A stretch of DNA of 16,750 nucleotides from Palsa-883 sp035696165. Its GTDB lineage: Bacteria; Pseudomonadota; Alphaproteobacteria; Acetobacterales; Acetobacteraceae. Shown one piece after another: positions 1 through 7,201 of this stretch. The first letter of the stretch is position 1. Each line of letters begins with the position of its first letter. The position numbers and the translations under genes are program-made. The stretch is taken from contig DASRQX010000276.1 of NCBI GenBank assembly GCA_035696165.1, forward strand, positions 1 through 16,750. The letters run 5' to 3'. The notes beneath the pieces were generated by a model, which worked only from the letters and a program-made list of their open reading frames with translations, was not told the origin of the DNA and did not search any database.

Positions 1-15
1 GGTCTCGATACGCAT
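1..15 (-). CDS. Start of a leftward gene cut by the window edge (unidentified)
   Basis: On the minus strand an ATG at position 15 opens MRIET and runs off the window. It is preceded by a purine-rich GAGGGA (about positions 22-27) seven bases upstream, a good ribosome-binding site. Only five codons are visible, so the product cannot be named. The call rests on the start codon and its ribosome-binding site alone. Confidence 0.3.
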
Positions 16-111
16 CGGTTGCTCCCTCGTGCTGTGGGACGCATACCGAACCCGATCCAGCGCCTGGCTGCCACTCCCACCCGCATAGGTTCTTGCCTTC
101 GTTGCAGCAAA

Positions 112-170
112 GAAAGTCGTGGATACCGGCCTGCGCCGGCATGACGAGGGTTAGCGGCCCGTGCGTCAAT
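112..170 (+). repeat. REP-like palindromic repeat, left copy
   Basis: The 13 bases at 112-124 (GAAAGTCGTGGAT) are identical to 16597-16609. The following block resembles the other copy too: a GC-rich palindrome around 126-139, then CATGAC, a GGGTT tract, and GTGCGTCAAT at 161-170 matching GTACGTCAAT near 16647-16656. It therefore looks like a dispersed palindromic element of about 60 bp. It lies just downstream of the heptosyltransferase pseudogene, a typical intergenic place for REP elements. Confidence 0.6.
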
Positions 171-187
171 GTTTTGGGCCCTCGGTA

Positions 188-1471
188 CTATGCCTTAGCT
201 TTCTTTGCCTTGACGGTGGCGGCCGCCGGCGTCGATGCGGGCGCAACGATTTCCGCCCGTCCAACCAACCCCGGCATTCGTTGCAATGTCGATATCACCT
301 GCGCGAGCGTGATCAGCCGCGTGCACTCGAACTGCCGCGGCGTGCCGGCATGGCGCGGACACCACAGATAGTCCTTGTGATCAAACCGGTGCCGCACGTC
401 GTTCCAGCAGGAGTTGCAGGCCTGCCAGTTGATCACCCAGTACGGCGTGGTGAACTCGTTGGTTGGATGAGTGAAGCCGCTGATCATCACCACCGGGCAG
501 GCCGCCGCCCAGGCCAGCCACGACAGCCCGCTGCTCAACCCGATAAACGCCGACGCATGGCGCAGCCAGCGCGCCCGTTCTACCAGCGGCCGATCGCCGG
601 TTTCGTCCACCGCGCCGTTCGGGATGTGGTTCCACACCAGGCCGGTGCCGTGCACCGGGCTCTTGTCGATGCAGATCACGCGGTAACCGTTGTCCTTCAG
701 GAACCGAACCACCGCGCGCCAGCCATCCGGGTTCGTCCAGTTGTTGCTTTGCGTCGAGCTCTGCACGGCGATGCAGACATACGGCTCGGGGATCGGCCGG
801 GTCTCGTCCGGCAGCACCAGCCGCGGCGCTTCCTCGGCCGGATCGACCCCCAGGATGCAGCCCGACATGGCGGAAATCGGTCGGCTGGTGGATGCAATCC
901 TTGTCGTCGAAGAACAACCCCAGGCAGTAGGTCGCGTAGAACGTCTCCGCCAGCTTCTGCTCGATCAGCTCTTCATGCGTGGCGAAGTTGATCCGCGGAT
1001 AGGCGTCGCGCAACAGCGGAATGAGCCGGCTGGACATGGCGCAGGTCAGCCGGCAGCCGCGTTCGGCGGCGAACTGCGGGGCGCAGGGAAACCACGCCAG
1101 GATGTCGCCCAGCGTGCCGATCGGGAACTAAATCAGGATGTCGCGGCCCAGCGCGTCGTACTCGTGCGACAACACCGGGGTCGCCTCGCCGGCCGCGTAA
1201 AGGTCCCACACCTCGACGCTGAAGCGGACGTAGTACCGCTTGGCGGAGCTGACTAAGGCGCCCTGGTTCTCGGACCGGAACAGGATGTTACCGGTGTCGA
1301 GGTCGCGCAGCCACACCCGCCATTTGCCCTCGGATCGGCCGGGCAGCACGACTCGCGCGCCCTGGTTGAAATCGAACCGGATGCCCTGCGGGCCGGATCG
1401 ATCCCTGGTGGTGCCGCTCCTGACAGTGCCGCGGAGGCCAGTTGATCCTGGATCAAGGCGGCGCCGTCCAT
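188..1471 (-). pseudogene. Autotransporter O-heptosyltransferase (TibC-like), disrupted
   Basis: The conceptual product matches the autotransporter strand-loop-strand O-heptosyltransferase family, which adds heptose to autotransporter adhesins in the cytoplasm. The order of motifs is complete: GPQGIRFDFN, YYVRFSVEVWDLY, then FPIGTLGDILAWFP, RLTCAMSSRLIPLL, YATYCLGLFFDD, then YVCIAVQSSTQSNNW, GTGLVWNHIP, GLSSGLSWLAWAAACPV, ACNSCWND and CPRHAGTPRQFECTRLI. It is broken in three places. A frame change near 1390-1415 separates the start from the FDFN motif. An in-frame TAG at 1128-1130 sits between GRDILI and FPIG, where I would expect Gln (CAG to TAG). A frame change near 845-870 joins TDFRHVGLH to ILGVDP and seems to have lost several residues. 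The best start is ATG 1471 with GGAG six bases upstream. About 425 codons in all, close to family length as I recall it. No partner autotransporter gene is visible. Confidence 0.85.
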
Positions 1472-1797
1472 TCGCTCTCCGGTCCCGCAAATGCTCGCTC
1501 AAAACGGGTCGGTGTCCGCCCGTCCCAAAATCTAGCGCGGGGATGGCCCTCACGTGAACCGGAAACCGATGCTGCCTCGACAAAAGCCGGGGCCGGCGCC
1601 TGCCTGCGGGATCCGACCAGGGCGCGAGTAGCGACAAGGAAGAACCGCGGGCCGCGCGGGGATCGTCGCGACAGCGGATCCACTGTTTGCCCGATGCGTC
1701 ACAGGGTAGTCCCCAAGCCATTGCCATGAACTTCCAGCACGCACCTCCGACGCGAACCTCTGGCGTTCACACGCCCCGCCGCCTAGGTTGCCCCCGC
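1472..1797. other. Intergenic region between divergent heptosyltransferase relic and pgsA
   Basis: These 326 bases hold the ribosome-binding site of the leftward relic (GGAG near 1478-1481) and the upstream region of pgsA. Open frames here have no recognisable motifs. No convincing -35/-10 pair, terminator or riboswitch was seen. The pgsA promoter presumably lies here, unless transcription enters from further upstream. Confidence 0.5.
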
Positions 1798-2406
1798 ATG
1801 CTGACCGACCTTCCAAACGTCCTGACCCTATCACGCATCGCGGCAATCCCGCTGCTGATCGTCCTGGTTGTGCTCGGCCACCCGGCCACCGATCTCGCCG
1901 CCTGCATCCTGTTCAGCACCGCTGCCATCACCGACTGGCTCGACGGCCACCTGGCTCGCACGCGCCGCCAGCAATCCGAGCTCGGCCGGATGCTCGATCC
2001 GATCGCCGACAAGCTGCTGGTCGGCGCCGCCCTGATGCTGCTGGTTGGCCATGCGCGGCTGAGTCACTGGGGCCTGTATCCCGCCATCGTCATCATGCTG
2101 CGCGAAATCCTGGTCAGCGGACTGCGCGAATACCTGGCCGGCATCCGTATCGGCCTGCCGGTCACGCGGCTGGCCAAGTGGAAGACCGGCTTCCAGATGG
2201 GCGCGCTGGGTACGCTGCTGGCCGGCGATTCCGGCGCCGCGATCCTGCATCTGTCGTTCCTGCCGGTCACTTTGATCGGCGAGGTGATGCTATGGGTCGC
2301 CGCCGGCCTCACGCTGGTGACCGGCTGGGACTACCTGACCGCCGGGCTGCGCCATAGCGGGGTGACCGGCGCGGCGCGCGCCGACGCCGTCCCGCCGGGC
2401 CGGTAA
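1798..2406 (+). CDS. pgsA: CDP-diacylglycerol--glycerol-3-phosphate 3-phosphatidyltransferase
   Basis: This inner-membrane enzyme transfers the phosphatidyl group of CDP-diacylglycerol to glycerol-3-phosphate, the committed step to phosphatidylglycerol and cardiolipin. The 202-residue product carries the complete CDP-alcohol phosphatidyltransferase signature at residues 46-71: D46, D49-G50, A53-R54, G63, D67 and D71 in exact D-x2-DG-x2-AR-x8-G-x3-D-x3-D spacing. Hydrophobic helices flank it (about 13-27, 33-45, 73-85 and in the C-terminal half). Length fits the family. ATG 1798 is chosen because the protein then begins LPNVLTLSRI, the usual PgsA N terminus; the in-frame extension upstream has no family similarity. 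The ribosome-binding site is weak (AGG about 10 bases upstream). It is the first gene of a rightward cluster with mobB, a lipoprotein, moaD and moaE. A pgsA-moaD-moaE linkage is familiar from other alphaproteobacteria. Confidence 0.93.
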   Translation: MLTDLPNVLTLSRIAAIPLLIVLVVLGHPATDLAACILFSTAAITDWLDGHLARTRRQQSELGRMLDPIADKLLVGAALMLLVGHARLSHWGLYPAIVIMLREILVSGLREYLAGIRIGLPVTRLAKWKTGFQMGALGTLLAGDSGAAILHLSFLPVTLIGEVMLWVAAGLTLVTGWDYLTAGLRHSGVTGAARADAVPPGR

Positions 2407-2413
2407 GCGCGCC

Positions 2414-3004
2414 TTGCGGATCCTCGGCATTGTTGGCTGGTCCGGCAGCGGCAAGACGACGCTGCTCACGCAGGTGATCCCGCGCCTGCGCGCCCGCGGC
2501 TTGACCCTGTCGACCGTCAAGCACGCACATCACGGCTTCGACATGGACCGGCCGGGCAAGGACACCCACCGTCATCGCGAGGCCGGCGCCCATGAGGTGC
2601 TGGTCGCCACCGCCAAACGCTGGGCGCTGCTGCACGAGGTGGACGGACCCGAACCGGCCCTGCCCAGCTTGCTGGCCCGGATGGCCCCAGTGGACCTGGT
2701 CCTGGTGGAAGGGTTCAAGACGCACGAGTTCCCCAAGCTCGAGGTCTACCGCCCCGCGCTCGGCAAGCCGCCGATCTGGCCCGACTGGCCGGATGTCGCC
2801 GCGGTGGCCACCGACGCGGACCTGCTGGATTGCCCGCGCACGGTCCTGGCATTGAACGACCCGGGGGCGATTGCCAACTGGGTCGTGACGTTTCTGCGAA
2901 TTGAAGCCGTCTCACCACCGGGTCCGTCGGCATCAAGTCCTTCACAATCAAGTCCTTTGCCATCAAGTCCTCCGCCGGCAGCTCAACCGCCATCAAGTCC
3001 TTGA
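2414..3004 (+). CDS. mobB: Molybdopterin-guanine dinucleotide biosynthesis protein B, with a proline/serine tail
   Basis: MobB is a GTP-binding adapter that assists MobA in attaching GMP to molybdopterin for the DMSO-reductase family of enzymes. The Walker A loop is at residues 8-15 (GWSGSGKT), followed by the family motifs STVKHAHHGFDMDRPGKD (33-50), HREAGAHEVLVA (54-65) and LVLVEGFKTHEFPKLEV (95-111). The start is TTG 2414, seven bases after the pgsA stop. It is the only start that leaves the beta strand RILGIVGWSGSGKT intact. Residues after about 165 form a Pro/Ser/Ala-rich tail of about 30 residues encoded by a 15-bp tandem repeat, so the protein (196 aa) is longer than E. coli MobB (about 175 aa). 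The tail is probably disordered. Neighbouring moaD and moaE support the pathway. Confidence 0.9.
   Translation: MRILGIVGWSGSGKTTLLTQVIPRLRARGLTLSTVKHAHHGFDMDRPGKDTHRHREAGAHEVLVATAKRWALLHEVDGPEPALPSLLARMAPVDLVLVEGFKTHEFPKLEVYRPALGKPPIWPDWPDVAAVATDADLLDCPRTVLALNDPGAIANWVVTFLRIEAVSPPGPSASSPSQSSPLPSSPPPAAQPPSSP
2926..3000 (+). repeat. 15-bp tandem repeat at the 3' end of mobB
   Basis: The nonamer ATCAAGTCC occurs at 2932-2940, 2947-2955, 2962-2970 and 2992-3000. That is a strict 15-base period with one degenerate unit (2971-2985) in the fourth place. Because 15 is a multiple of three, each unit adds five codons, giving the Ser-Ser-Pro-rich tail of MobB. The mobB stop codon follows directly at 3002-3004. 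Confidence 0.85.
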
Positions 3005-3105
3005 GTGAACGGCGCCGCGAGGGCACAGTCCGCTCGCGCCGGCTGGCCGGGACCGGCCGGCCGTCAACCATTTCCGGCAAACTGTCCCGGTGGGAGCCCT
3101 GCGGT

Positions 3106-3672
3106 ATGCGGCGTATCGTCTTTCTCGGCCTGCTGCTGACGCTCGCCGGCTGTGGTGACTACAGCACGTGGTCCGATCTGCCGTTCACCACCGGCTCTAA
3201 CCCGCACTTTCCGCCGGGCGACAGCGAGAACATACGTCGGGTGACGGGCTATACGGCCACCGTGGAGCCGCTGACGACGGAACCGGGCGATATTTGGCCG
3301 GGGCCGATCAAGCCGCCGCCGACCTTGCAGGACCTGGAGAGCCAGAACGGACAGAGCGAGCAGCCGTTGCCGGCGTTGCCGCCGATGGGCAGCAGCACCC
3401 CGCCGCCATCCAATCAGCCGGGCCTCGCGCCGTTGCCGACCATCCCGGCCCCCGCGACCTCATCCGTGCAGCCCAGCGCGCCGTCGCCTTCCGGGGAGGT
3501 GTACCAGACCAACCGTGGGCCGGCGGTCTCGACCGGTGGCACCAACAACTACCAGACCCTGAGTACCCCCGGCAGTCCCGGGCAGTCGATCGTGGTGCCG
3601 AACGGCAACGGCACCAGCACGATCATCCATCCGAACGGCACGGTGGAAACCGTGCCCACGCCCAAGCCCTAG
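3106..3672 (+). CDS. Proline-rich lipoprotein of unknown function within the molybdopterin cluster
   Basis: The 188-residue product starts with a short lipoprotein signal peptide, MRRIVFLGLLLTLAGC, with the lipobox LAGC and the acylated cysteine at residue 16, so it should be anchored to a membrane facing the periplasm. A short region (about 17-70) precedes a Pro/Ser/Thr/Gly/Gln-rich stretch (about 65-150), then a C terminus with QSIVVPNGNGTSTIIHPNGT and a Val/Pro-rich end. No catalytic motif is visible. ATG 3106 is chosen because it gives a proper signal peptide and has GGGAG about ten bases upstream; the longer in-frame version lacks any signal. It lies 101 bases after mobB and 13 bases before moaD, so it is likely co-transcribed with them, but nothing in the protein suggests a direct role in cofactor synthesis. 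Confidence 0.8.
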   Translation: MRRIVFLGLLLTLAGCGDYSTWSDLPFTTGSNPHFPPGDSENIRRVTGYTATVEPLTTEPGDIWPGPIKPPPTLQDLESQNGQSEQPLPALPPMGSSTPPPSNQPGLAPLPTIPAPATSSVQPSAPSPSGEVYQTNRGPAVSTGGTNNYQTLSTPGSPGQSIVVPNGNGTSTIIHPNGTVETVPTPKP

Positions 3673-3685
3673 CGAGCCGGACTGC

Positions 3686-3961
3686 ATGGCGGACGAGGAA
3701 CCTGTCCCGCTGACCGTGCTGTGGTTCGCGTGGCTGCGCGAGCGCACCGGTGTCGGCGAGGAGCGGATCACCCCACCGCCGGAGATCGCCACGGTCGGTG
3801 CGCTGATCGACTGGCTGTGCGCGGGCAGCCCGCGCCACGCGGCGGCATTCCAGAACCGCCGCGCGGTGCGGTGCGCGGTGAACCAGGACTTCGCCGACCC
3901 GGCCACGCCGATCCGTCCCGGCGATGAGGTCGCGTTTTTCCCGCCGGTGACGGGGGGCTGA
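3686..3961 (+). CDS. moaD: Molybdopterin synthase small (sulfur carrier) subunit
   Basis: MoaD is the ubiquitin-like sulfur carrier of molybdopterin synthase; its C-terminal thiocarboxylate supplies the dithiolene sulfurs to precursor Z (cPMP). The 91-residue protein has the beta-grasp pattern: VLWFAWLRERTGVGEE at 11-26, a helix TVGALIDWLC, VRCAVNQDF, then IRPGDEVAFFPPVTGG. It ends in the obligatory Gly-Gly (residues 90-91). The start is ATG 3686, 13 bases after the lipoprotein stop. moaE follows after 4 bases, so the two synthase subunits are made together, as is common. Confidence 0.95.
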   Translation: MADEEPVPLTVLWFAWLRERTGVGEERITPPPEIATVGALIDWLCAGSPRHAAAFQNRRAVRCAVNQDFADPATPIRPGDEVAFFPPVTGG

Positions 3962-3965
3962 GGCG

Positions 3966-4448
3966 ATGGCGGATTGTCGGGTGCAGGTCAGGGTGCAGTC
4001 CGCGGATTTCGACGTTGGCGCCGAGTTCACCGCGCTGACCGCGGGACGCACCGACATCGGCGGCATCGGCTGCTTCGTCGGCACGGTGCGCGCCAATCCA
4101 ACCGGGCCGCGGCTCGAGGCGCTGACCCTGGAGCACTATCCGACGATGACCGAGCGCGCGATCGCCGGCATCGTTGATGAGGCCGCGCGACGCTGGCCGC
4201 TGCTGGGCTGCACCGTGATCCATCGCGTCGGGCTTATGGTGCCGGGGGAGAACATCGTGCTGGTTCTGGCCGCCTCCGCGCATCGGCAGGCGGCGCTGGA
4301 CGCGACCGCGTTCCTGATCGACTGGCTGAAGACGAAGGCGCCGTTCTGGAAGCAGGAGGCTTTTGTCGACGGCTCGGCGACCTGGGTGGATGCACGCGAA
4401 ACCGACGATGCCGCCGCGGCCCGATGGGACCCGCCTCGGGCGGGGTGA
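3966..4448 (+). CDS. moaE: Molybdopterin synthase catalytic (large) subunit
   Basis: MoaE binds cPMP and, with two MoaD molecules, makes molybdopterin in the cytoplasm. Recognisable motifs in the 160-residue product are GGIGCFVGTVR (32-42), LEHYPTMTE (55-63), a Val-His region IHRVGLMVPGENIVLVL (85-101) and the active-site segment LKTKAPFWKQE (121-131). Lys122 and Lys129 have the seven-residue spacing of E. coli Lys119 and Lys126. The C-terminal extension (DDAAAARWDPPRAG) is low-complexity. A TGAGG just upstream of ATG 3966 can serve as ribosome-binding site. It is the last gene of the pgsA-mobB-lipoprotein-moaD-moaE run. Confidence 0.95.
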   Translation: MADCRVQVRVQSADFDVGAEFTALTAGRTDIGGIGCFVGTVRANPTGPRLEALTLEHYPTMTERAIAGIVDEAARRWPLLGCTVIHRVGLMVPGENIVLVLAASAHRQAALDATAFLIDWLKTKAPFWKQEAFVDGSATWVDARETDDAAAARWDPPRAG

Positions 4449-4470
4449 GGCGCTGCTTGCGCCGCTTATT
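4449..4470 (+). terminator. Weak hairpin after moaE (possible terminator)
   Basis: GGCGC (4449-4453) and GCGCC (4459-4463) form a five-base-pair stem with a TGCTT loop directly after the moaE stop. The following GCTTATT is only partly T-rich. This may end or attenuate the cluster, but the stem is short and there is no clean T tract. Confidence 0.25.
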
Positions 4471-4540
4471 CGGGATCTGGGCGGCGTTTCCAGGCAATAC
4501 TCCGCCTTGGTGGGACCTTGTGATCTGAGAGGCTGCGCGA

Positions 4541-5260
4541 GTGCGGGATTTCGGCCTGATTGTTGCGATAGCGGCGGCCCGCAAGGGCGGGTCCGCTACG
4601 CTCGACAAAATTCTTGCCGAGACCCCGTCGGTTGAACCTGCCGTTATCGCGGCCATACCGGACGACCGCATCCTGGGCGCGATGACGCGGCGCGTCTTTT
4701 ATGCCGGTTTCTCCTCCAAGGTGGTCGACGCCAAATGGGACGCGTTCGAGGCCGCTTTCGAGAAGTTTGATCCCGCCGCCTGCGCCTTCATGACGGAGGA
4801 GCGCTTCGACGCGCTGATGAAGAATCCCGGCATTGTTCGCAACGGGGCCAAAATCAGGTCGGTCCAGGTCAATGCGCAATTTGTGCTGGACCTGGCGTCC
4901 TCGCACGGCAGCGCGGCCCGGTTCTTCGCGGAATGGCCCGATGCCGATTATGTCGGCCTGCTCGACCTGCTGAAAAAGCGGGGCAGCTACCTGGGTGGCG
5001 AAACGGCGATGCGTTTCCTGAGATCGATCGGGAAGCCCGCGTTCGTCGTCACGCCTGATGTGGTCGCGGCGCTCATACGAGAGGGGGTGCTTGATCGGGC
5101 ACCGGGTGGCAAGCGCGATCTCGTCGCGATCCAGCACGCTTTCAATCAATGGTCGACCCAGTCGGGGCGAAACTTGACCGAGCTAAGCCGCATTCTGGCG
5201 ATGAGTGTCGGAAGCGACGGGGACAACGGCATCGAAGGTCACGTTCGTCGCCACCGGTAG
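4541..5260 (+). CDS. DNA-3-methyladenine glycosylase I homologue, diverged
   Basis: The 239-residue product resembles DNA-3-methyladenine glycosylase I (Tag, helix-hairpin-helix superfamily), which removes 3-methyladenine from alkylated DNA. The match is best at FSSKVVDAKWDAFEAAFEKF (about 57-76), DALMKNPGIVRNGAKIRSVQVNA (about 90-112) and KKRGSYLGGETAMRFLRSIGKPAF (about 147-170), the core helices around the Tag hairpin. Several features expected of Tag are absent: the N terminus has no Cys or His that could be the zinc ligands (Cys4/His17 in E. coli), the C-terminal His/Cys pair is missing, and the segment that carries Glu38 in E. coli reads TRRVFYAGFSS. It may be a zinc-free subfamily with altered activity. 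GTG 4541 is the only start after an in-frame TGA at 4526, with GAGAGG about eight bases upstream. It is 92 bases from moaE and convergent with the lipoprotein gene. Confidence 0.75.
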   Translation: MRDFGLIVAIAAARKGGSATLDKILAETPSVEPAVIAAIPDDRILGAMTRRVFYAGFSSKVVDAKWDAFEAAFEKFDPAACAFMTEERFDALMKNPGIVRNGAKIRSVQVNAQFVLDLASSHGSAARFFAEWPDADYVGLLDLLKKRGSYLGGETAMRFLRSIGKPAFVVTPDVVAALIREGVLDRAPGGKRDLVAIQHAFNQWSTQSGRNLTELSRILAMSVGSDGDNGIEGHVRRHR

Positions 5261-5314
5261 GATCAACCGAGATCCCGGGTCGGGCGTCGGCTGGTTTGCC
5301 GGCCGCGGGAACCA

Positions 5315-5692
5315 TCAGTGTAGATTGTTTGCCGGCATATCATCCTGTTCGAGGTATTTTTCGGCGTCCATGTGCATTTTCGCGGCCAAATCTACCTTAT
5401 AGGCAGCCCAGTTCTGCGCGGTGCCACTATAGAGGCAAGCACAGTTCATAGTGTCCAGAAAGTAGTAGGTCGTCACGCCATCCACCGTACGGTGGCCGAA
5501 CCGGTACGGTCGCAGTAGCGGCGCGGTCGCCGCGTAAGCCGGGTCGCCGTGCATGGCAGACTGGAAGCCGGCCCGGGACAGGAGGTCTTCGCTGCTCTCG
5601 ACGCGCGCCGGAGAGTTGGCGCATCCGGCCAGCACCACGCCGGCTGCAAGGGCGCTCATAATCCGAAGCACGCGGCTTTCATTCTGGTTCAT
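5315..5692 (-). CDS. Small hypothetical lipoprotein
   Basis: The 125-residue product begins MNQNESRVLRI and has a hydrophobic stretch ending in the lipobox LAGC with Cys24, so it is probably a lipoprotein. The mature part has an aromatic-rich segment TTYYFLDTMNCACLYSG, with two further cysteines (a CAC pair) that could form a disulfide or bind a ligand. The C terminus is charged (KMHMDAEKYLEQDDMP). I do not recognise the family. ATG 5692 is chosen for the signal peptide; upstream codons remain open for about 165 residues and overlap dctM, so they do not help fix the start. It lies about 200 bases downstream of dctM on the same strand, and could be a separate unit or the tail of the TRAP operon. 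It converges with the DNA glycosylase gene across 54 bases. Confidence 0.75.
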   Translation of the reverse strand: MNQNESRVLRIMSALAAGVVLAGCANSPARVESSEDLLSRAGFQSAMHGDPAYAATAPLLRPYRFGHRTVDGVTTYYFLDTMNCACLYSGTAQNWAAYKVDLAAKMHMDAEKYLEQDDMPANNLH

Positions 5693-5895
5693 TGGGGTTC
5701 CAGCCTCGCTCAGGTTGATCCGCCTGTTCTCGACGTGGACCGTGATGGTCTCGATCCGTCTCGTCAAGTCGGGAACGCGCTCGAGGTGTAAACCCGGTCT
5801 CCCGCAATGCAAGCGTGTGGCCGAATGCGCGGCTGAATGACTGTGGTGACCGCGTGGTGGGGCCGCGGCACACCAACGCACCTGCCGCAAGCCCG

Positions 5896-7200
5896 CTACA
5901 TCCGTCCCGGCAACCAGGTCGCGATTGCCGGGAATAGGATCAGCGCCACCAATCGGATGATGTCGGTCGCCACGAACGGCAGCACACCCACGAAGATCGT
6001 CGCAAAGCTGACGTCCTTCACGACCGTCTTGATGACGAACACGTTCATCCCGACCGGCGGATGGATCAGCCCCAATTCCACCGTCATGACAATTATCACG
6101 CCGAACCACACTGGATCGAATCCCAGCGCGGTGACTACCGGAAAAATGATCGGCACCGTAAGGATGATCATCGCCATGGCATCCATCAGGCAACCCAGCG
6201 CCAGGTACATCAACATCAGCACCGCCAGCACGCCGTAGCGGCCCAGGCCTAGGCCCGTAATGAACTCGGTCACCCTTTGCGGCGTCTGTGTCACCGCGAG
6301 GAAATAGCCGAACAGGATGGCACCGATCAGCACGGTAAATACCGCCGCCGCGGTGCGCGTGGCCTGGAGCAACGCGGCCAGCGTGTCGGCGCGCGACAGG
6401 CGGCGCCGTGCGACGCTGAGCAGGAACGCGCCGCCGGCGCCGACCCCGCCGGCCTCGGTCGGGGTGAACAATCCGCCGTACAGTCCACCGATGACGAACA
6501 CGAACAAGGCCAGCGGCGCCCAGATCTCGCGCGCGCCGTGCAGCCGCTCGGCCCAGGAAGCGCGCGGCGCGGTGGGCAGGAATCCCGGCCGGGCCGCGCC
6601 GATCACCGCGATGGTCGCCATGTACATCGACACCGCCAGCAATCCTGGCAGCACGCCCGCCATGAACAGCTTGCCGATGTCCTGCTGGGTAATCAGGCCA
6701 TACACCGCCAGAACGATCGATGGCGGAAACATCGCCCCCAGCGTGCCGCCGGCGGCAATCACGCCCGTGGCGAAGGACTGCGGATAGGCGAAGCGCCGCA
6801 TCTCGGGATACGCCACGGTGGAAAACGTCGCCGCGGTGGCCACCGAGGATCCGCTGATCGCGGCAAATCCCGCGCAGGCGGCGATGGTGGCGATGCCCAG
6901 GCCGCCGCGCCGATGGCCGACGAACGTGTTCGCAGCCCGGAACAATTCACCGCTCATGCCGGAGCGGGAGACGAACGCGCCCATCAGCAGGAACATCGGG
7001 ATCACGCCGAACGTGTAGTCCGTAACAATCCGCATCGAGGTCTGGCCGAGCATTTTCAGCGCCGGCGCGCCGCCGACCAGGCAGCCGAAGCCGCTGACCC
7101 CGACCAGGCCCATCGCCATGCCGACCGGCACGCGCAGCAGCATCAGCAGGAACAGCACGACAAACCCGATGATGGCGACGGCGTCTGGGGAAAACTCCAT
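5896..7200 (-). CDS. dctM: TRAP transporter large permease subunit (DctM family)
   Basis: The 434-residue protein is the large membrane subunit of a tripartite ATP-independent periplasmic transporter; it carries the ion-coupled transport path. It is almost entirely hydrophobic with about 12 helices. The N-terminal FLLMLLRVPVGMAMGLVG, GFAAISGSSVATAATFSTVAYPEM and GVIAAGGTLGAMFPPSIVLAVYG segments are the usual DctM signatures, as are DAMAMIILTVPIIFPV and a late MTVELGLIHPPVGMNVFVI. Family length is about 425-440. ATG 7200 follows the dctQ stop by one base, so the two genes are translationally coupled. The substrate cannot be read from the sequence; organic acids are the common choice for the family. 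Confidence 0.95.
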   Translation of the reverse strand: MEFSPDAVAIIGFVVLFLLMLLRVPVGMAMGLVGVSGFGCLVGGAPALKMLGQTSMRIVTDYTFGVIPMFLLMGAFVSRSGMSGELFRAANTFVGHRRGGLGIATIAACAGFAAISGSSVATAATFSTVAYPEMRRFAYPQSFATGVIAAGGTLGAMFPPSIVLAVYGLITQQDIGKLFMAGVLPGLLAVSMYMATIAVIGAARPGFLPTAPRASWAERLHGAREIWAPLALFVFVIGGLYGGLFTPTEAGGVGAGGAFLLSVARRRLSRADTLAALLQATRTAAAVFTVLIGAILFGYFLAVTQTPQRVTEFITGLGLGRYGVLAVLMLMYLALGCLMDAMAMIILTVPIIFPVVTALGFDPVWFGVIIVMTVELGLIHPPVGMNVFVIKTVVKDVSFATIFVGVLPFVATDIIRLVALILFPAIATWLPGRM

Positions 7201-7201
7201 G

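Noticed and set aside
161..991. A 276-codon rightward open frame over the heptosyltransferase
   Set aside because: Product is Arg/His/Pro-rich antisense sequence; the heptosyltransferase motifs lie on the minus strand.
188..1471. Programmed frameshifting in the heptosyltransferase
   Set aside because: Three independent lesions, one a nonsense codon and one with apparent loss of residues, fit decay better than recoding.
2926..3000. CRISPR array
   Set aside because: Unit is only 15 bases, without spacers, and lies in frame at the end of mobB; it is a coding tandem repeat.
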